A DNA stretch of 64,000 bases, from positions 1,171,994 through 1,235,993 of the forward strand of contig NZ_CACSIK010000001.1 in the NCBI RefSeq assembly GCF_902705875.1, read 5' to 3'. The notes beneath the pieces are model-generated. The model was not told the DNA's origin and did not search any database. It was given only the letters and a program-made list of their open reading frames with translations. Below are positions 56,401 through 64,000 of this stretch, one piece after another. Each line of letters opens with the position of its first letter. Position 1 is the first letter of the stretch. The DNA comes from Zhongshania aliphaticivorans. Lineage in GTDB: Bacteria; Pseudomonadota; Gammaproteobacteria; Pseudomonadales; Spongiibacteraceae. The translations under genes and the position numbers were made by a program.

Positions 56401-57471
56401 TTAGTCAGCTGGCGATAGGCCGCATTGAGAAAGTAATTCACCTGCTATTTCGACATGTTGGCGATGTGCAAGCATTGCCTCCTTTAGCAAGGTTTTGCGT
56501 TCGTGTTGCCAGCTAATATAACTTGGTGGCGTATGCAGTTCATGCTTTCGCATTGCACTTAATAGCTCATCTTCAATGGATTCTACTTGGGACATTAAGG
56601 CGTACTGGTGGTGATTGATGAGACTAGCTTGTTGCTGAATCTTAGCAATAAATTGGCTCAACAAAACATTTTGGAATTGTTTGGCTGCGGGCGTTGGTGA
56701 GCCTGTTAGGCACAAGGGGCGTGTTGAAATGCGTTGGTTAATAATACTACTTGCGTCGTGAAGTTTGGTGACCGCCAGCCGCTGTGCTTTTAGTAACGAA
56801 CCACCACCACCTAAACGTATTTCGCCTAATGTTGATAATATGGCGTCGCTATCATGCTGCCAATTCCCATTGAGCCATTGGTGTTGCCATTGGCTCCAGC
56901 GAGCTAGGGCGATAATACTAGGGTCGTCCCCCTTAGTTGGATAGTGGTCTAAGCTTGGGGGCGGCTGCCAGAGTTCGCGAAATTCGGGGCCGCCAATACT
57001 TGCAGAAAACAAGCGGGCAGGTAATTCGCGGGTTTTAATTTTTACGGCTTGTTGTAACTCTATGGCAAGCTTGTGATTACCTTCATCGGTAAGTTGGTGA
57101 ATGCAGTCTTGTGCTTGGTTTAAAAACCGTAAATCGAAAATTAATCGTGCGCTGGCATCTCCATGTTTACCTAAAATGCTATTGCGTTGGGAAATGGTTT
57201 CACGCAACGCGCAGTGTCGCATACTCAAAAACTCGACAAGATTAATATTGATAGCAGTAAAACTCATCGTCAAACCACGTTGGCGAGGAAAGGAAGCTTG
57301 GCTATCTAAGGCTTTACTTGCTGGGCTTCGGTCGAGAACACGAGATAATCGCGTGATGTAGGTTTGCCAGTTACTTTCTAATTGGTTTTTGTCGGAGCAT
57401 CCAGAGCAAATAACGATAACTACAAGGGCAAAGACAGCGGCGAGTAAGGGCCGCCACGGGGCGGTAAGCAT
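56401..57471 (-). CDS. DUF3080 family lipoprotein
   Basis: A 356-residue predicted lipoprotein. The signal segment LLAAVFALVVIVICSGC has a lipobox with Cys25. The rest is mainly helical (LVEFLSMRHCALRETISQRNSILGK, RWSQWQHQWLNGNW, HQYALMSQVESIEDELLSAMRKHEL), matching DUF3080, a family of unknown function in marine gammaproteobacteria and Pseudomonas. Its ATG shares bases with the stop of the glutathione peroxidase-like gene (TAATG), so the two are translationally coupled. It converges with the ATP-grasp gene, leaving only 12 bases. Confidence 0.82.
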   Translation of the reverse strand: MLTAPWRPLLAAVFALVVIVICSGCSDKNQLESNWQTYITRLSRVLDRSPASKALDSQASFPRQRGLTMSFTAININLVEFLSMRHCALRETISQRNSILGKHGDASARLIFDLRFLNQAQDCIHQLTDEGNHKLAIELQQAVKIKTRELPARLFSASIGGPEFRELWQPPPSLDHYPTKGDDPSIIALARWSQWQHQWLNGNWQHDSDAILSTLGEIRLGGGGSLLKAQRLAVTKLHDASSIINQRISTRPLCLTGSPTPAAKQFQNVLLSQFIAKIQQQASLINHHQYALMSQVESIEDELLSAMRKHELHTPPSYISWQHERKTLLKEAMLAHRQHVEIAGELLSQCGLSPAD

Positions 57472-58034
57472 TAGTGTTCACCGAGGAACTTGGTAATTGC
57501 GTCGCGCAGTGGTTTGGCATCTGGTGTGGTTGCCGAATCAAAGCCTATTGATTCTCCTGTACTTGGATTGAAAATATATTTATAAAAATTCCATTCTGGT
57601 GTGACACCGCTAGCGGTAGCGACAAGTGTGAGGAGAGGGTCTGGTTTATCGCAATGGATACAGGATTTGTGAAAAACAGGAAAACTCACGCCATAATTAG
57701 CATGGCAGACTTTTGATGTTTTGCTGGCGTCATCATATTCCTGCCCGCCAAAATCTGCCGTTGGTACACCCAATATCAGTAAACCTCGATCTTTAAATTC
57801 CTGATAAAGTGCTTCTAGTCCCGAAAATTGTGGCGTAAACCCACACATGCTTGCGGTGTTTACGACAAGCAGGGCTTTGGTATGTTTAACCGTGTCACAA
57901 AGATCCAGTCTGCCTGCTTCTAAAGTGGGGCGAGATTGTTTTAAATTGCTAGGGCATTGCCATTCATTGCCAGCGGCATTTGCAGTCGATATTGTGGCAA
58001 TGGAGGTTAGTAATAATGCTGTCATTTTAAGCAT
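57471..58034 (-). CDS. Exported glutathione peroxidase-like protein
   Basis: A 187-residue protein with a signal peptide (MLKMTALLLTSIATISTANA) and a glutathione-peroxidase thioredoxin fold. The peroxidatic Cys is in NTASMCGFTPQFSGLEALYQEF (Cys, not selenocysteine). The Gln block GGQEYDDASK and the Trp-Asn block PEWNFYKYIF are conserved. The usual Cys in the GFPCNQF block is replaced (GVPTADF), and there is an extra CIHC pair near residue 125, perhaps the resolving site. I start at ATG 58034, with AAGAG upstream; the frame extends 40 codons farther without similarity. Likely a periplasmic thiol peroxidase. Confidence 0.87.
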   Translation of the reverse strand: MLKMTALLLTSIATISTANAAGNEWQCPSNLKQSRPTLEAGRLDLCDTVKHTKALLVVNTASMCGFTPQFSGLEALYQEFKDRGLLILGVPTADFGGQEYDDASKTSKVCHANYGVSFPVFHKSCIHCDKPDPLLTLVATASGVTPEWNFYKYIFNPSTGESIGFDSATTPDAKPLRDAITKFLGEH

Positions 58035-58233
58035 GGTAGCTCTTACCTTCTTGCATGGCCCATTCGCAAAAAAATGCTGGCCCCGCCGTGATACGGCCAA
58101 GTTATTGAGGGATTGTCTTGCCTTACTGTACGTTGTTAGCAACGCAGTGATCAATGGTAGGGTGTGGCAATGTTTAATGCGGTTGTGAAATTCTGAATAA
58201 GGGAGTTTGGTTTGTCCAATTCTAGGACTTTAC

Positions 58234-59700
58234 ATGTTAGATAACGTTTGTTTTGCCCTGGTTGATCTTGAAACCACCGGTGGTCAGGCTTCGCATGATC
58301 AGATAATGGAAATTGCAGTGAGGTTAGTGGGCGAGGGTGTCAACGACCATTGGGAATCTTTGCTTGACCCCATGTGTGGTGTACCACGCTTTATTCAGGG
58401 TTTAACCGGTATTACACCGGCAATGCTAAAGGGGAAGCCTACCTTTACTGATGTTCAGAATACACTTTGGGCGTTGTTAGACGATGCGGTATTGGTCGCC
58501 CATAACGCACGATTTGATGCGGGCTTTTTACGTGCCAATTTCGCCCGCCAAGGGAGGCAATATTCGCCACGAGTATTGTGCACTTTAAAGTTGGCCAGGA
58601 CCTTGTATCCGGAATGGCCGAAACATGGTTTAGAGGCGATTTGTGAGCAAATTGGCTTTCATTCCGAGGTCCATCACCGAGCTATGGCGGATGTCGATGC
58701 CATGAAGGCTTTTTTTGACTACGCCCGTTTAGATAAAGGTGAGGCCGTCTTTAACTTTGAGCTGGGTTTGCAGCTTGGATTCCCGGTATTACCGCCACTA
58801 ATGACCCAGAGTGATATAGACCTTATTCCCTGTCAGCCAGGTATTTATCGCTTACTGAGTGAGATTGGTGAGTTGCTTTATATGGATGGTGCTACGTCAT
58901 TGCAGGAGGCGGTGCTTGCTCATTTTTCATCCTGTGCTGGTGATAGCAAGGCGACAAAGCTGGCGAGACGTGTTGGGCGGGTCGAGTGGCAGTTGCTTGC
59001 GGGTGAGTTATCAGTGGGGCTTAGATTGAATCCTCTGCTTCGTCAGCACGTGCCTCAAATGCAACGGCGAGCGAAAACTTTAGGCAAGCCGTGTAGTGTT
59101 CGTTTTGTGGCAACAACCGGCGCTGTTACACGGTTACGGTTGCGGTCTGGCTTGCCCGCTAAAGTTGATTTGGCGAGTGAGTCGTTTGCAATATTCAGAG
59201 ATCGTCAGCAGGCTAAAAAATGCATTGAGGAACAGCTGAGGCTGTGTGACTTGTGTATGCACGCATTGAATATAGTGTCAGAACGAGATCAGTGCACCTG
59301 CAGCGCCTGTGAAGCGGGCGATGTGGGTACTGAGCACAGTGAAGACGCCGTCGTTAAATTAAACTCTCGGCTATTGGCCGCGTTTACAGAGTACCTGTAT
59401 ATTCCTTGGCCATTTCAGGAGCCGATTGTTATCCGCGAGGACAATGGAAATGGCTTTGTTGAATGGCATTTAGTTAATCACTGGTGCTATTACGGCAGCT
59501 ATTATTGGGACTCTGTTCAAGAAGCGTTTTGTGAACTTGATAAGGCTGAATCTGGCGTCGGCGACTGGATAGGTGTTTTAGCTGCAAGGCTAAAGTGTGA
59601 GCAGGGAATTGACTTTGACTATCAGCATTACCGCTTGTTTCATCGAAATATGAGCCGTTTGACGTGTATACCCCTTTCGGAAATGACGACGATCAAATAG
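58234..59700 (+). CDS. DnaQ-like exonuclease fused to Cho/UvrC-like GIY-YIG region
   Basis: A 488-residue fusion. Residues about 5-170 form a DEDDh 3'-5' exonuclease: ExoI VDLETTGG, ExoII AHNARFDAGFL, ExoIII HRAMADVDAM, all intact. Residues about 195-290 match a GIY-YIG domain (PGIYRLLSEIGELLYMDGATSLQEAVLAHFSS), but the YIG motif reads YMDG and the catalytic Arg position is Gln, so nuclease activity there is doubtful. The following Cys-rich stretch (LCDLCMHALNI ... CTCSACEAG) corresponds to the Cys cluster of Cho/UvrC. AGGA supports the 58234 start. A DNA-repair role is inferred. Confidence 0.88.
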   Translation: MLDNVCFALVDLETTGGQASHDQIMEIAVRLVGEGVNDHWESLLDPMCGVPRFIQGLTGITPAMLKGKPTFTDVQNTLWALLDDAVLVAHNARFDAGFLRANFARQGRQYSPRVLCTLKLARTLYPEWPKHGLEAICEQIGFHSEVHHRAMADVDAMKAFFDYARLDKGEAVFNFELGLQLGFPVLPPLMTQSDIDLIPCQPGIYRLLSEIGELLYMDGATSLQEAVLAHFSSCAGDSKATKLARRVGRVEWQLLAGELSVGLRLNPLLRQHVPQMQRRAKTLGKPCSVRFVATTGAVTRLRLRSGLPAKVDLASESFAIFRDRQQAKKCIEEQLRLCDLCMHALNIVSERDQCTCSACEAGDVGTEHSEDAVVKLNSRLLAAFTEYLYIPWPFQEPIVIREDNGNGFVEWHLVNHWCYYGSYYWDSVQEAFCELDKAESGVGDWIGVLAARLKCEQGIDFDYQHYRLFHRNMSRLTCIPLSEMTTIK

Positions 59701-59735
59701 CTGGCATAGGTTACAAATCCCAGTAATTATTCAGG

Positions 59736-59741
59736 TATAAT
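59736..59741 (+). promoter_or_regulatory. TATAAT -10 element, aminotransferase promoter
   Basis: A perfect -10 (GGTATAATCGCCG) 78 bases before the aminotransferase start, in the short gap after the exonuclease gene. TTACAA at 59711-59716, spacer 19, is a poor -35 candidate. Confidence 0.5.
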
Positions 59742-59818
59742 CGCCGTCAACTTTATTGATGGCGCCGAGCTTTAAGCTGGATTTATTGGTTTTTCGGCAG
59801 ATTAACGAGAGATATATT

Positions 59819-60997
59819 ATGGCAATTTCTTCATTTCATCCTCCTGTTCGTACCCTGATGGGGCCAGGTCCTTCCGATGTGCATCCACGTATTTTAAGTG
59901 CGCTTGGGCGGCCAACTCTGGGGCACTTAGATCCATTGTTTGTAGGGATGATGGATGAGACTAAAGAACTTCTTAAATATGCCTTTCAGACTCGAAATGA
60001 ATTGACGCTACCTATTTCTGCGCCGGGCTCAGCGGGTATGGAAGCCTGTTTTGTTAACCTTGTAGAGCCGGGCGACAAGGTCTTAGTTTGTGTTAATGGC
60101 GTGTTTGGAAATCGTATGATTGAAAATGTAACACGCTGTGGAGCTACGGCTGTTCGTGTCGATTTTCCATGGGGTAGTGCTGTTGAGCCAGCAGCGGTTG
60201 AGGCGGCGCTGAAGGAGCACGGGGATGTTAAAGTACTGGCCTTTGTGCATGCAGAGACGTCTACTGGGGCGCTGAGTGATGCCCAAGCCCTTTGTGGTTT
60301 AGCAAAAAAATATAAGGCTTTGAGTATTGTCGACGCGGTTACCTCTATGGGTGGGGTGCCGTTGTTGGTTGATGAGTGGCAGGCTGACGCCGTGTATTCA
60401 GGGAGTCAAAAATGTTTGTCGTGCACGCCAGGTTTGTCACCAGTGACCTTTAGTGATGCTGCTGTTGCAGCGATTAAAGCTCGGCAACATCCGGTTCAAA
60501 GCTGGTTTTTGGATATGAACCTTATTCTTGGCTATTGGGGGGAGGGTGGTAAGCGCGCTTACCACCATACAGCCCCTGTTAATGCCTTGTATGGTTTGCA
60601 TGAGTCACTGGTCATGTTGCAAGAAGAGGGCTTAGAAAATGCCTGGCAACGCCATGCGTCAATGCATAATGCTTTAGCTGCAGGCCTAGACGTGCTGGGT
60701 ATCCAGTTTGTTGTTGAGGAAGGGCAGCGCCTACCGCAACTGAATAGCGTGTATATTCCTGATGGCGTGGATGACGCAACGACTCGTCAATTCTTATTAG
60801 CAAAATATGACCTAGAAATTGGAGCTGGCCTAGGTGATTTGGCCGGAAAAGTGTGGCGCATTGGTTTGATGGGTTACAGTGCCAGAATGGAAAATATTAC
60901 TTTGTTGCTCAAGGCGCTTGCCGCGGCAATGACTGAACAAGGTTATCAGTGCAGTGGTGAGCAAGCGGTGACTGCAGCTGAGGCTGCATTGAAGTAA
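59819..60997 (+). CDS. Class V aminotransferase, alanine/serine-glyoxylate type
   Basis: A 392-residue PLP enzyme. The N-terminal MGPGPSDVHPRILSALGRPTLGHLDP is the signature of the alanine-glyoxylate and serine-glyoxylate aminotransferase group. AFVHAETSTGAL and VDAVTSMGGVPL (PLP Asp) precede the Schiff-base Lys in YSGSQKCLSCTPGLSPVTF. LEIGAGLGDLAGKVWRIGLMGYSA is the C-terminal block. I start at ATG 59819, behind GAGAG; 21 upstream codons lack similarity. It probably makes glycine from glyoxylate; the amino donor is uncertain. An own promoter and terminator suggest a single-gene unit. Confidence 0.9.
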   Translation: MAISSFHPPVRTLMGPGPSDVHPRILSALGRPTLGHLDPLFVGMMDETKELLKYAFQTRNELTLPISAPGSAGMEACFVNLVEPGDKVLVCVNGVFGNRMIENVTRCGATAVRVDFPWGSAVEPAAVEAALKEHGDVKVLAFVHAETSTGALSDAQALCGLAKKYKALSIVDAVTSMGGVPLLVDEWQADAVYSGSQKCLSCTPGLSPVTFSDAAVAAIKARQHPVQSWFLDMNLILGYWGEGGKRAYHHTAPVNALYGLHESLVMLQEEGLENAWQRHASMHNALAAGLDVLGIQFVVEEGQRLPQLNSVYIPDGVDDATTRQFLLAKYDLEIGAGLGDLAGKVWRIGLMGYSARMENITLLLKALAAAMTEQGYQCSGEQAVTAAEAALK

Positions 60998-61023
60998 CTG
61001 AGTGTAAAGTTTAAAAGACTCAC

Positions 61024-61065
61024 ATGTAAAAATGCCGAGGTGTTACTACCTCGGCATTTTTACAT
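61024..61065 (+). terminator. Rho-independent terminator after the aminotransferase gene
   Basis: An 18-bp perfect stem: ATGTAAAAATGCCGAGGT at 61024-61041 with ACCTCGGCATTTTTACAT at 61048-61065, loop GTTACT, with the T-run inside the right arm. It is strong in both directions. Confidence 0.9.
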
Positions 61066-61124
61066 TGGCGACATAAGTAGTTTCAGCACTAATCGCAGAT
61101 AGTGGCTTCTGCTAGTCTTGGTTA

Positions 61125-61991
61125 ATGTTCCGCAAAGAGTTAATAAATGTGTCGGTAAACAATCCCTTGGTCGAACAAGTTCGGCTAGATTTGTTAGATG
61201 CGATTGAAAATGATTCTATCGTATTGCCAACGCTGCCGGAGGTGGCTTTGGAAATTCGTGAAGCAGCCAGTGATCCCGATGTGAATGTGGGAATGCTGGC
61301 GACAATTATTGAGAATGATAGCTCGATAGCAACACGCATTTTACGTATCGCCAATAGCTCCCTGCTGCGTGGGTTTCAGCCTATCGATGATGTTAAGTCT
61401 GCTATAGGCCGTATTGGCTTGGGTTACACCAGCACGCTAGTGACGACCTTGGCCATGCAGCAAATTTTCTTGTCAACGAAAGAAGCCTTAAATCAACGTA
61501 TGCGGGCAATATGGATGCACAGCACCGATGTTGCGGCCATTTGCCATACCCTTGCCAAGTCGCAGACACAGCTAAAGCCAGAAATGGCCACCTTGGCTGG
61601 TATTGTTCATCAGGTTGGCACTTTGCCAGTCTTATCTTACGCCGTAGGGCGAGGCTTTTTGCGAGATCACCCGGAGCTTCTCGATCAAATTTTAATTAGT
61701 TTAAGTCCAGAAGTGGGAAGCCGTATCTTGGAGGCATGGGGATTTGCCGATGAGCTAGTTGCCGTGCCCATGCAACATATGGACTTTAATCGAGAGGCAG
61801 CTGCTGGCGATTACGTCGATTTGGTTACAGTGGCTAATTTGCACAGCTATGTGGGTACCGAACACCCTTTGGCGAGTGTTGATTGGTCTACTGTCAGCGC
61901 GTTTACCCGTTTAGGGTTGCCAGTTACCCCTGATATGAGTGACGGCTATCACCAGCAAATTGAAGCCATGCAGCAGGCCCTGCAGGGTTAA
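61125..61991 (+). CDS. HDOD domain signalling protein
   Basis: A 288-residue protein whose bulk is an HDOD domain, a catalytically silent relative of HD phosphohydrolases: LPTLPEVALEIREAASDPDVNVGMLATIIENDSSIATRILRIANSS, SAIGRIGLGYTSTLVTTLAMQ, LAGIVHQVGTLPVL, EAWGFADELVAVPMQHM. The HD metal residues are absent, as usual. Such proteins act in signalling through unclear partners. The start is uncertain: ATG 61125 has no ribosome-binding site, while GTG 61149 (SVNNPLVEQ) has AAAGAG upstream and would remove eight residues. Confidence 0.88.
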   Translation: MFRKELINVSVNNPLVEQVRLDLLDAIENDSIVLPTLPEVALEIREAASDPDVNVGMLATIIENDSSIATRILRIANSSLLRGFQPIDDVKSAIGRIGLGYTSTLVTTLAMQQIFLSTKEALNQRMRAIWMHSTDVAAICHTLAKSQTQLKPEMATLAGIVHQVGTLPVLSYAVGRGFLRDHPELLDQILISLSPEVGSRILEAWGFADELVAVPMQHMDFNREAAAGDYVDLVTVANLHSYVGTEHPLASVDWSTVSAFTRLGLPVTPDMSDGYHQQIEAMQQALQG

Positions 61992-62052
61992 AGCAGTTAA
62001 AGCGCTGCATTATGGTACATTTTGGTTTGGTCTTTGTGGTTTAACTCGATAC

Positions 62053-62814
62053 TTATTTTGCTTGGGCATCAAATTGTTGCCCGTTTACCGCATTACTATC
62101 GTCACTCATTAAATAGAGGTAAAGGGGCATAATCGCTTCAGGAAGCGGGTTGTCTTGAGGGTTTTCTCCTGGGTAGGCAGTACGGCGCATGACAGTTTGG
62201 GTTGCGCCAGGATTGATACTGTTGACGCGGGTTTGGTTAAGCGCAAATTCTTCATCCGCTAAAACTTGCATCATGCCTTCTGTGCCAAATTTCGAGATCG
62301 CGTAAGCCCCCCAAAATGCTCGGCCTTTTCGGCCAACGCTTGAAGAGGTGAAAATAACCGAGGCATTCTTTGCTGCAGCGAGCAAAGGAAGAAGTGCCTG
62401 GGTCATCATGAAGGGGGCGCTTAGATTGACCTGTAGCACTTCATCCCAACTATCTACAGAGGTTTGCGCTAGAGTGCGGCGTTCGCCGAGAACCCCAGCA
62501 TTGTGGAGTAGCCCATCTAAGTGCCCGAACTCTTTTTCTATCGTGTTGGCTAAATCCTCGTAATCTTTCATTGCGGCGCCGCGAAGATGCATTGGATATA
62601 TTGCTGCTTGCGGTAATTTGGCTGCTTCAATTTCATCGTAAACGGCTTCCAGCTTATCGATGGTTCTACCCAGTAAAATCACTGTTGCGCCGTGCTGTGC
62701 ATAACTTAGGGCTGCTGCGCGCCCGATGCCGTCTCCGGCTCCTGTCACTAAAATTACTTTTCCTGCTAGGCATTGTGGTGTGGCAGTGAAGTCTTGCGGC
62801 AAAGTTAAAGGCAC
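62053..62814 (-). CDS. yciK: YciK-family SDR oxidoreductase
   Basis: A 253-residue short-chain dehydrogenase. TGAGDGIG at 24-31 binds NAD(P), NAG in LHNAGVLGERR, then the SSS and YAISK residues (VIFTSSSVGRKGRAFWGAYAISKFG). The closing DDSNAVNGQQFDAQ is typical of E. coli YciK-like proteins. The start codon is GTG at 62814, with GAGGA 7 bases upstream. It stands directly downstream of mupP, as in Pseudomonas. Substrate unknown. Confidence 0.9.
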   Translation of the reverse strand: MPLTLPQDFTATPQCLAGKVILVTGAGDGIGRAAALSYAQHGATVILLGRTIDKLEAVYDEIEAAKLPQAAIYPMHLRGAAMKDYEDLANTIEKEFGHLDGLLHNAGVLGERRTLAQTSVDSWDEVLQVNLSAPFMMTQALLPLLAAAKNASVIFTSSSVGRKGRAFWGAYAISKFGTEGMMQVLADEEFALNQTRVNSINPGATQTVMRRTAYPGENPQDNPLPEAIMPLYLYLMSDDSNAVNGQQFDAQAK

Positions 62815-62829
62815 GAAAAATCCTCTGGT

Positions 62830-63486
62830 TTATGACTGATGTAATTGAGTAATCAATGGAATTAGATCTGTAGCGGTGTCGACGATGTAATTAGCGCCCC
62901 AGCTATCTAAGTTATCGGCCGCCGAGATGTAGCCATACCGGCAGGCGACAGTTCTCATGTTGGCATTTCGCCCAGCATCAATATCTCGCTGGTGATCGCC
63001 AATATAAATGGTATTGACTGGCAAGCAGTCTATTTCTTTACACGCTAGATATATGGGTTCTGGGTGGGGCTTTTTATGTGTGACGTGGTCTGGACATATT
63101 ACGGTTGAGCAGCGCTCAGTTAACTGCATGGCCGCAAGCAGAGGTGTCGTAAATCTCAGAGGTTTATTGGTGACAATTCCCCATCTTAAACCGCGTTCTT
63201 CGATATGGTTTAACACGTCGGTCATGCCAGGAAATAAGGTGGTACTTACCGATACTTGTTTAAGGTAGCGGTCTAGGAATTCGTCTAGAAGCCCTGCAAG
63301 GTCATCTTGTTGGTGAAACCCGAGTTGAACCACAGTACGTGCACCATCTGAAACACGCTGACGTACGGCGGCATAATCTTGCAGTGCTTGCCCGCGCTCG
63401 CTGAGCATGTGGTTTAGCACGGTGGTAAAGTCCACCGCGGTATCTAATAACGTACCGTCTAAGTCGAATAATACAGCCTGTAACAT
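62830..63486 (-). CDS. mupP: HAD phosphatase, N-acetylmuramic acid 6-phosphate phosphatase MupP
   Basis: A 218-residue HAD hydrolase of the phosphoglycolate-phosphatase-like group. Nucleophile motif LFDLDGTLLDTAVDF, motif II IVTNKP, motif III Lys in HKKPHPEPI and motif IV IGDHQRDIDAGRNA are all present. Sequence alone would allow Gph, but the ubiG-mupP-yciK order is that of Pseudomonas, where the gene serves cell-wall recycling through MurNAc-6P. The ATG overlaps the ubiG stop (TAATG). Confidence 0.85.
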   Translation of the reverse strand: MLQAVLFDLDGTLLDTAVDFTTVLNHMLSERGQALQDYAAVRQRVSDGARTVVQLGFHQQDDLAGLLDEFLDRYLKQVSVSTTLFPGMTDVLNHIEERGLRWGIVTNKPLRFTTPLLAAMQLTERCSTVICPDHVTHKKPHPEPIYLACKEIDCLPVNTIYIGDHQRDIDAGRNANMRTVACRYGYISAADNLDSWGANYIVDTATDLIPLITQLHQS

Positions 63487-64000
63487 TAGATGGGCTTCTT
63501 TACGTGGATCATGTAATTCACATCAACATCTTTGTCGTTGAGCTTGTATTGGCGCAGCAGTGGGTTATAGGTTAAGCCGGTCATATCTTGCATCTGCAAG
63601 CCGGTATCGCGAACCCAGTTACCCAGTTCAGCGGGGCGAATAAACCGGCTGAAATCATGGGTGCCTTTGGGTAGCATTTTTAGCAGATACTCGGCGCCGA
63701 CAATGGCGAACATAAAGGCCTTGGGGTTGCGGTTGATGGTGGAAAAATAGAGGTCGCCGCCGGGCTTGCATAGGGCTGCGCAAGCGCGAATTACCGATGA
63801 AGGATCGGGAACGTGCTCCAGCATTTCTAGGCAGGTTACGATGTCATATTTGCCGGCTTCCTCTGCGGCAAGTTGTTCTGCCGTTGTTTGTACGTATTCT
63901 ACCTCTGCGCCGGACTCAAGCTGGTGTAAGCGGGCAACGCTAAGCGGGGTTTCGCCCATGTCGATGCCTTTGACCTGAGCGCCGCGTTGGAACATGGCTT
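63486..64000 (-). CDS. ubiG: UbiG, ubiquinone O-methyltransferase (5' part missing)
   Basis: UbiG carries out both O-methylations in ubiquinone synthesis, using S-adenosylmethionine. About 171 residues are visible; the reading frame runs off the right window edge, so the N-terminus, including the first SAM-binding motif, is missing. [61 protein letters not shown] and [14 protein letters not shown] closely match E. coli UbiG through to VDVNYMIH. It overlaps mupP by one base. Confidence 0.94.
   Translation of the reverse strand, partial: AMFQRGAQVKGIDMGETPLSVARLHQLESGAEVEYVQTTAEQLAAEEAGKYDIVTCLEMLEHVPDPSSVIRACAALCKPGGDLYFSTINRNPKAFMFAIVGAEYLLKMLPKGTHDFSRFIRPAELGNWVRDTGLQMQDMTGLTYNPLLRQYKLNDKDVDVNYMIHVKKPI

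Noticed and set aside
1..64000. CRISPR arrays, insertion sequences or prophage
   Set aside because: No regularly spaced direct repeats, transposase or phage structural genes were recognised on reading both strands.

Overview
The window is a densely packed chromosomal segment of a gammaproteobacterium, with few genes that look accessory. The isc-hsc-fdx-iscX block, the run ndk-rlmN-pilW-rodZ-ispG-hisS-yfgM-bamB-der, the block alaS-lysC-csrA-tRNA-Ser and the ubiG-mupP-yciK group at the right end are gene orders I know from Pseudomonas and related orders. Base composition looks moderate, slightly AT-rich. A marine Cellvibrionales/Spongiibacteraceae-like lineage is my best guess, but this is inference from gene order and protein style, not a measured placement.

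Layout, left to right. 1-8622 (+): tail of lpxA, then lpxB, rnhB, dnaE, accA, tilS, trmJ (lipid A, replication, fatty-acid and tRNA functions). 8643-14268 (+): the complete Fe-S cluster assembly operon iscR-iscS-iscU-iscA-hscB-hscA-fdx-iscX behind a promoter carrying two abutting IscR-like boxes. 14488-23453 (+): ndk, rlmN, pilW, rodZ, ispG, hisS, a YfgM-like protein, bamB, der. 23517-27633: a group III truncated globin, an SDR enzyme, a lysine-rich histone H1/AlgP-like protein (-), a DUF1244 protein, an unknown protein (-) and dinB. 27720-34862 (-): an OprF-like OmpA protein with calcium-type repeats, a very large lipoprotein of unknown function, and gcvP. 35196-41384: a repeat-rich peptidoglycan-binding lipoprotein, a UDG-like protein coupled to a Nudix hydrolase, an EipA/DUF1134 protein, a membrane-anchored alpha/beta hydrolase (-), greB (-), an M23 peptidase homologue and a YcaR protein. 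41568-46078 (+): alaS, lysC, csrA, tRNA-Ser(GCT) and a strong terminator. 46326-50669 (+): a two-gene RND efflux operon. 50737-52131 (+): ppnP and an OmpA-cupredoxin fusion. 52262-56388: the most unusual locus, in which a DUF1704 (MATCAP-like) metallopeptidase and a GNAT/C39-peptidase fusion (-) diverge from a RimK-like ATP-grasp ligase (+). 56401-61991: a DUF3080 lipoprotein coupled to a periplasmic glutathione-peroxidase-like protein (-), a DnaQ/GIY-YIG fusion, a class V aminotransferase and an HDOD protein (+). 62053-64000 (-): yciK-like SDR, mupP and the 3' part of ubiG.

The strongest candidate for an under-described system is the 52262-56388 locus. It puts a peptide-bond-forming ATP-grasp ligase next to two predicted peptidases and an N-acetyltransferase, which is the enzyme set needed to add, trim and cap short amino-acid tails or a small peptide. 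Related ATP-grasp/peptidase neighbourhoods have been discussed in comparative genomics (from memory), but I know of no assigned substrate. Secondary oddities are the OmpA-cupredoxin fusion lacking the usual axial Met, an M23 homologue with a zinc-ligand His replaced by Asp, a DnaQ fusion with a degenerate GIY-YIG domain, and a 25-bp perfect inverted repeat that includes the CCA end of tRNA-Ser. I saw no insertion sequence, prophage or CRISPR array.
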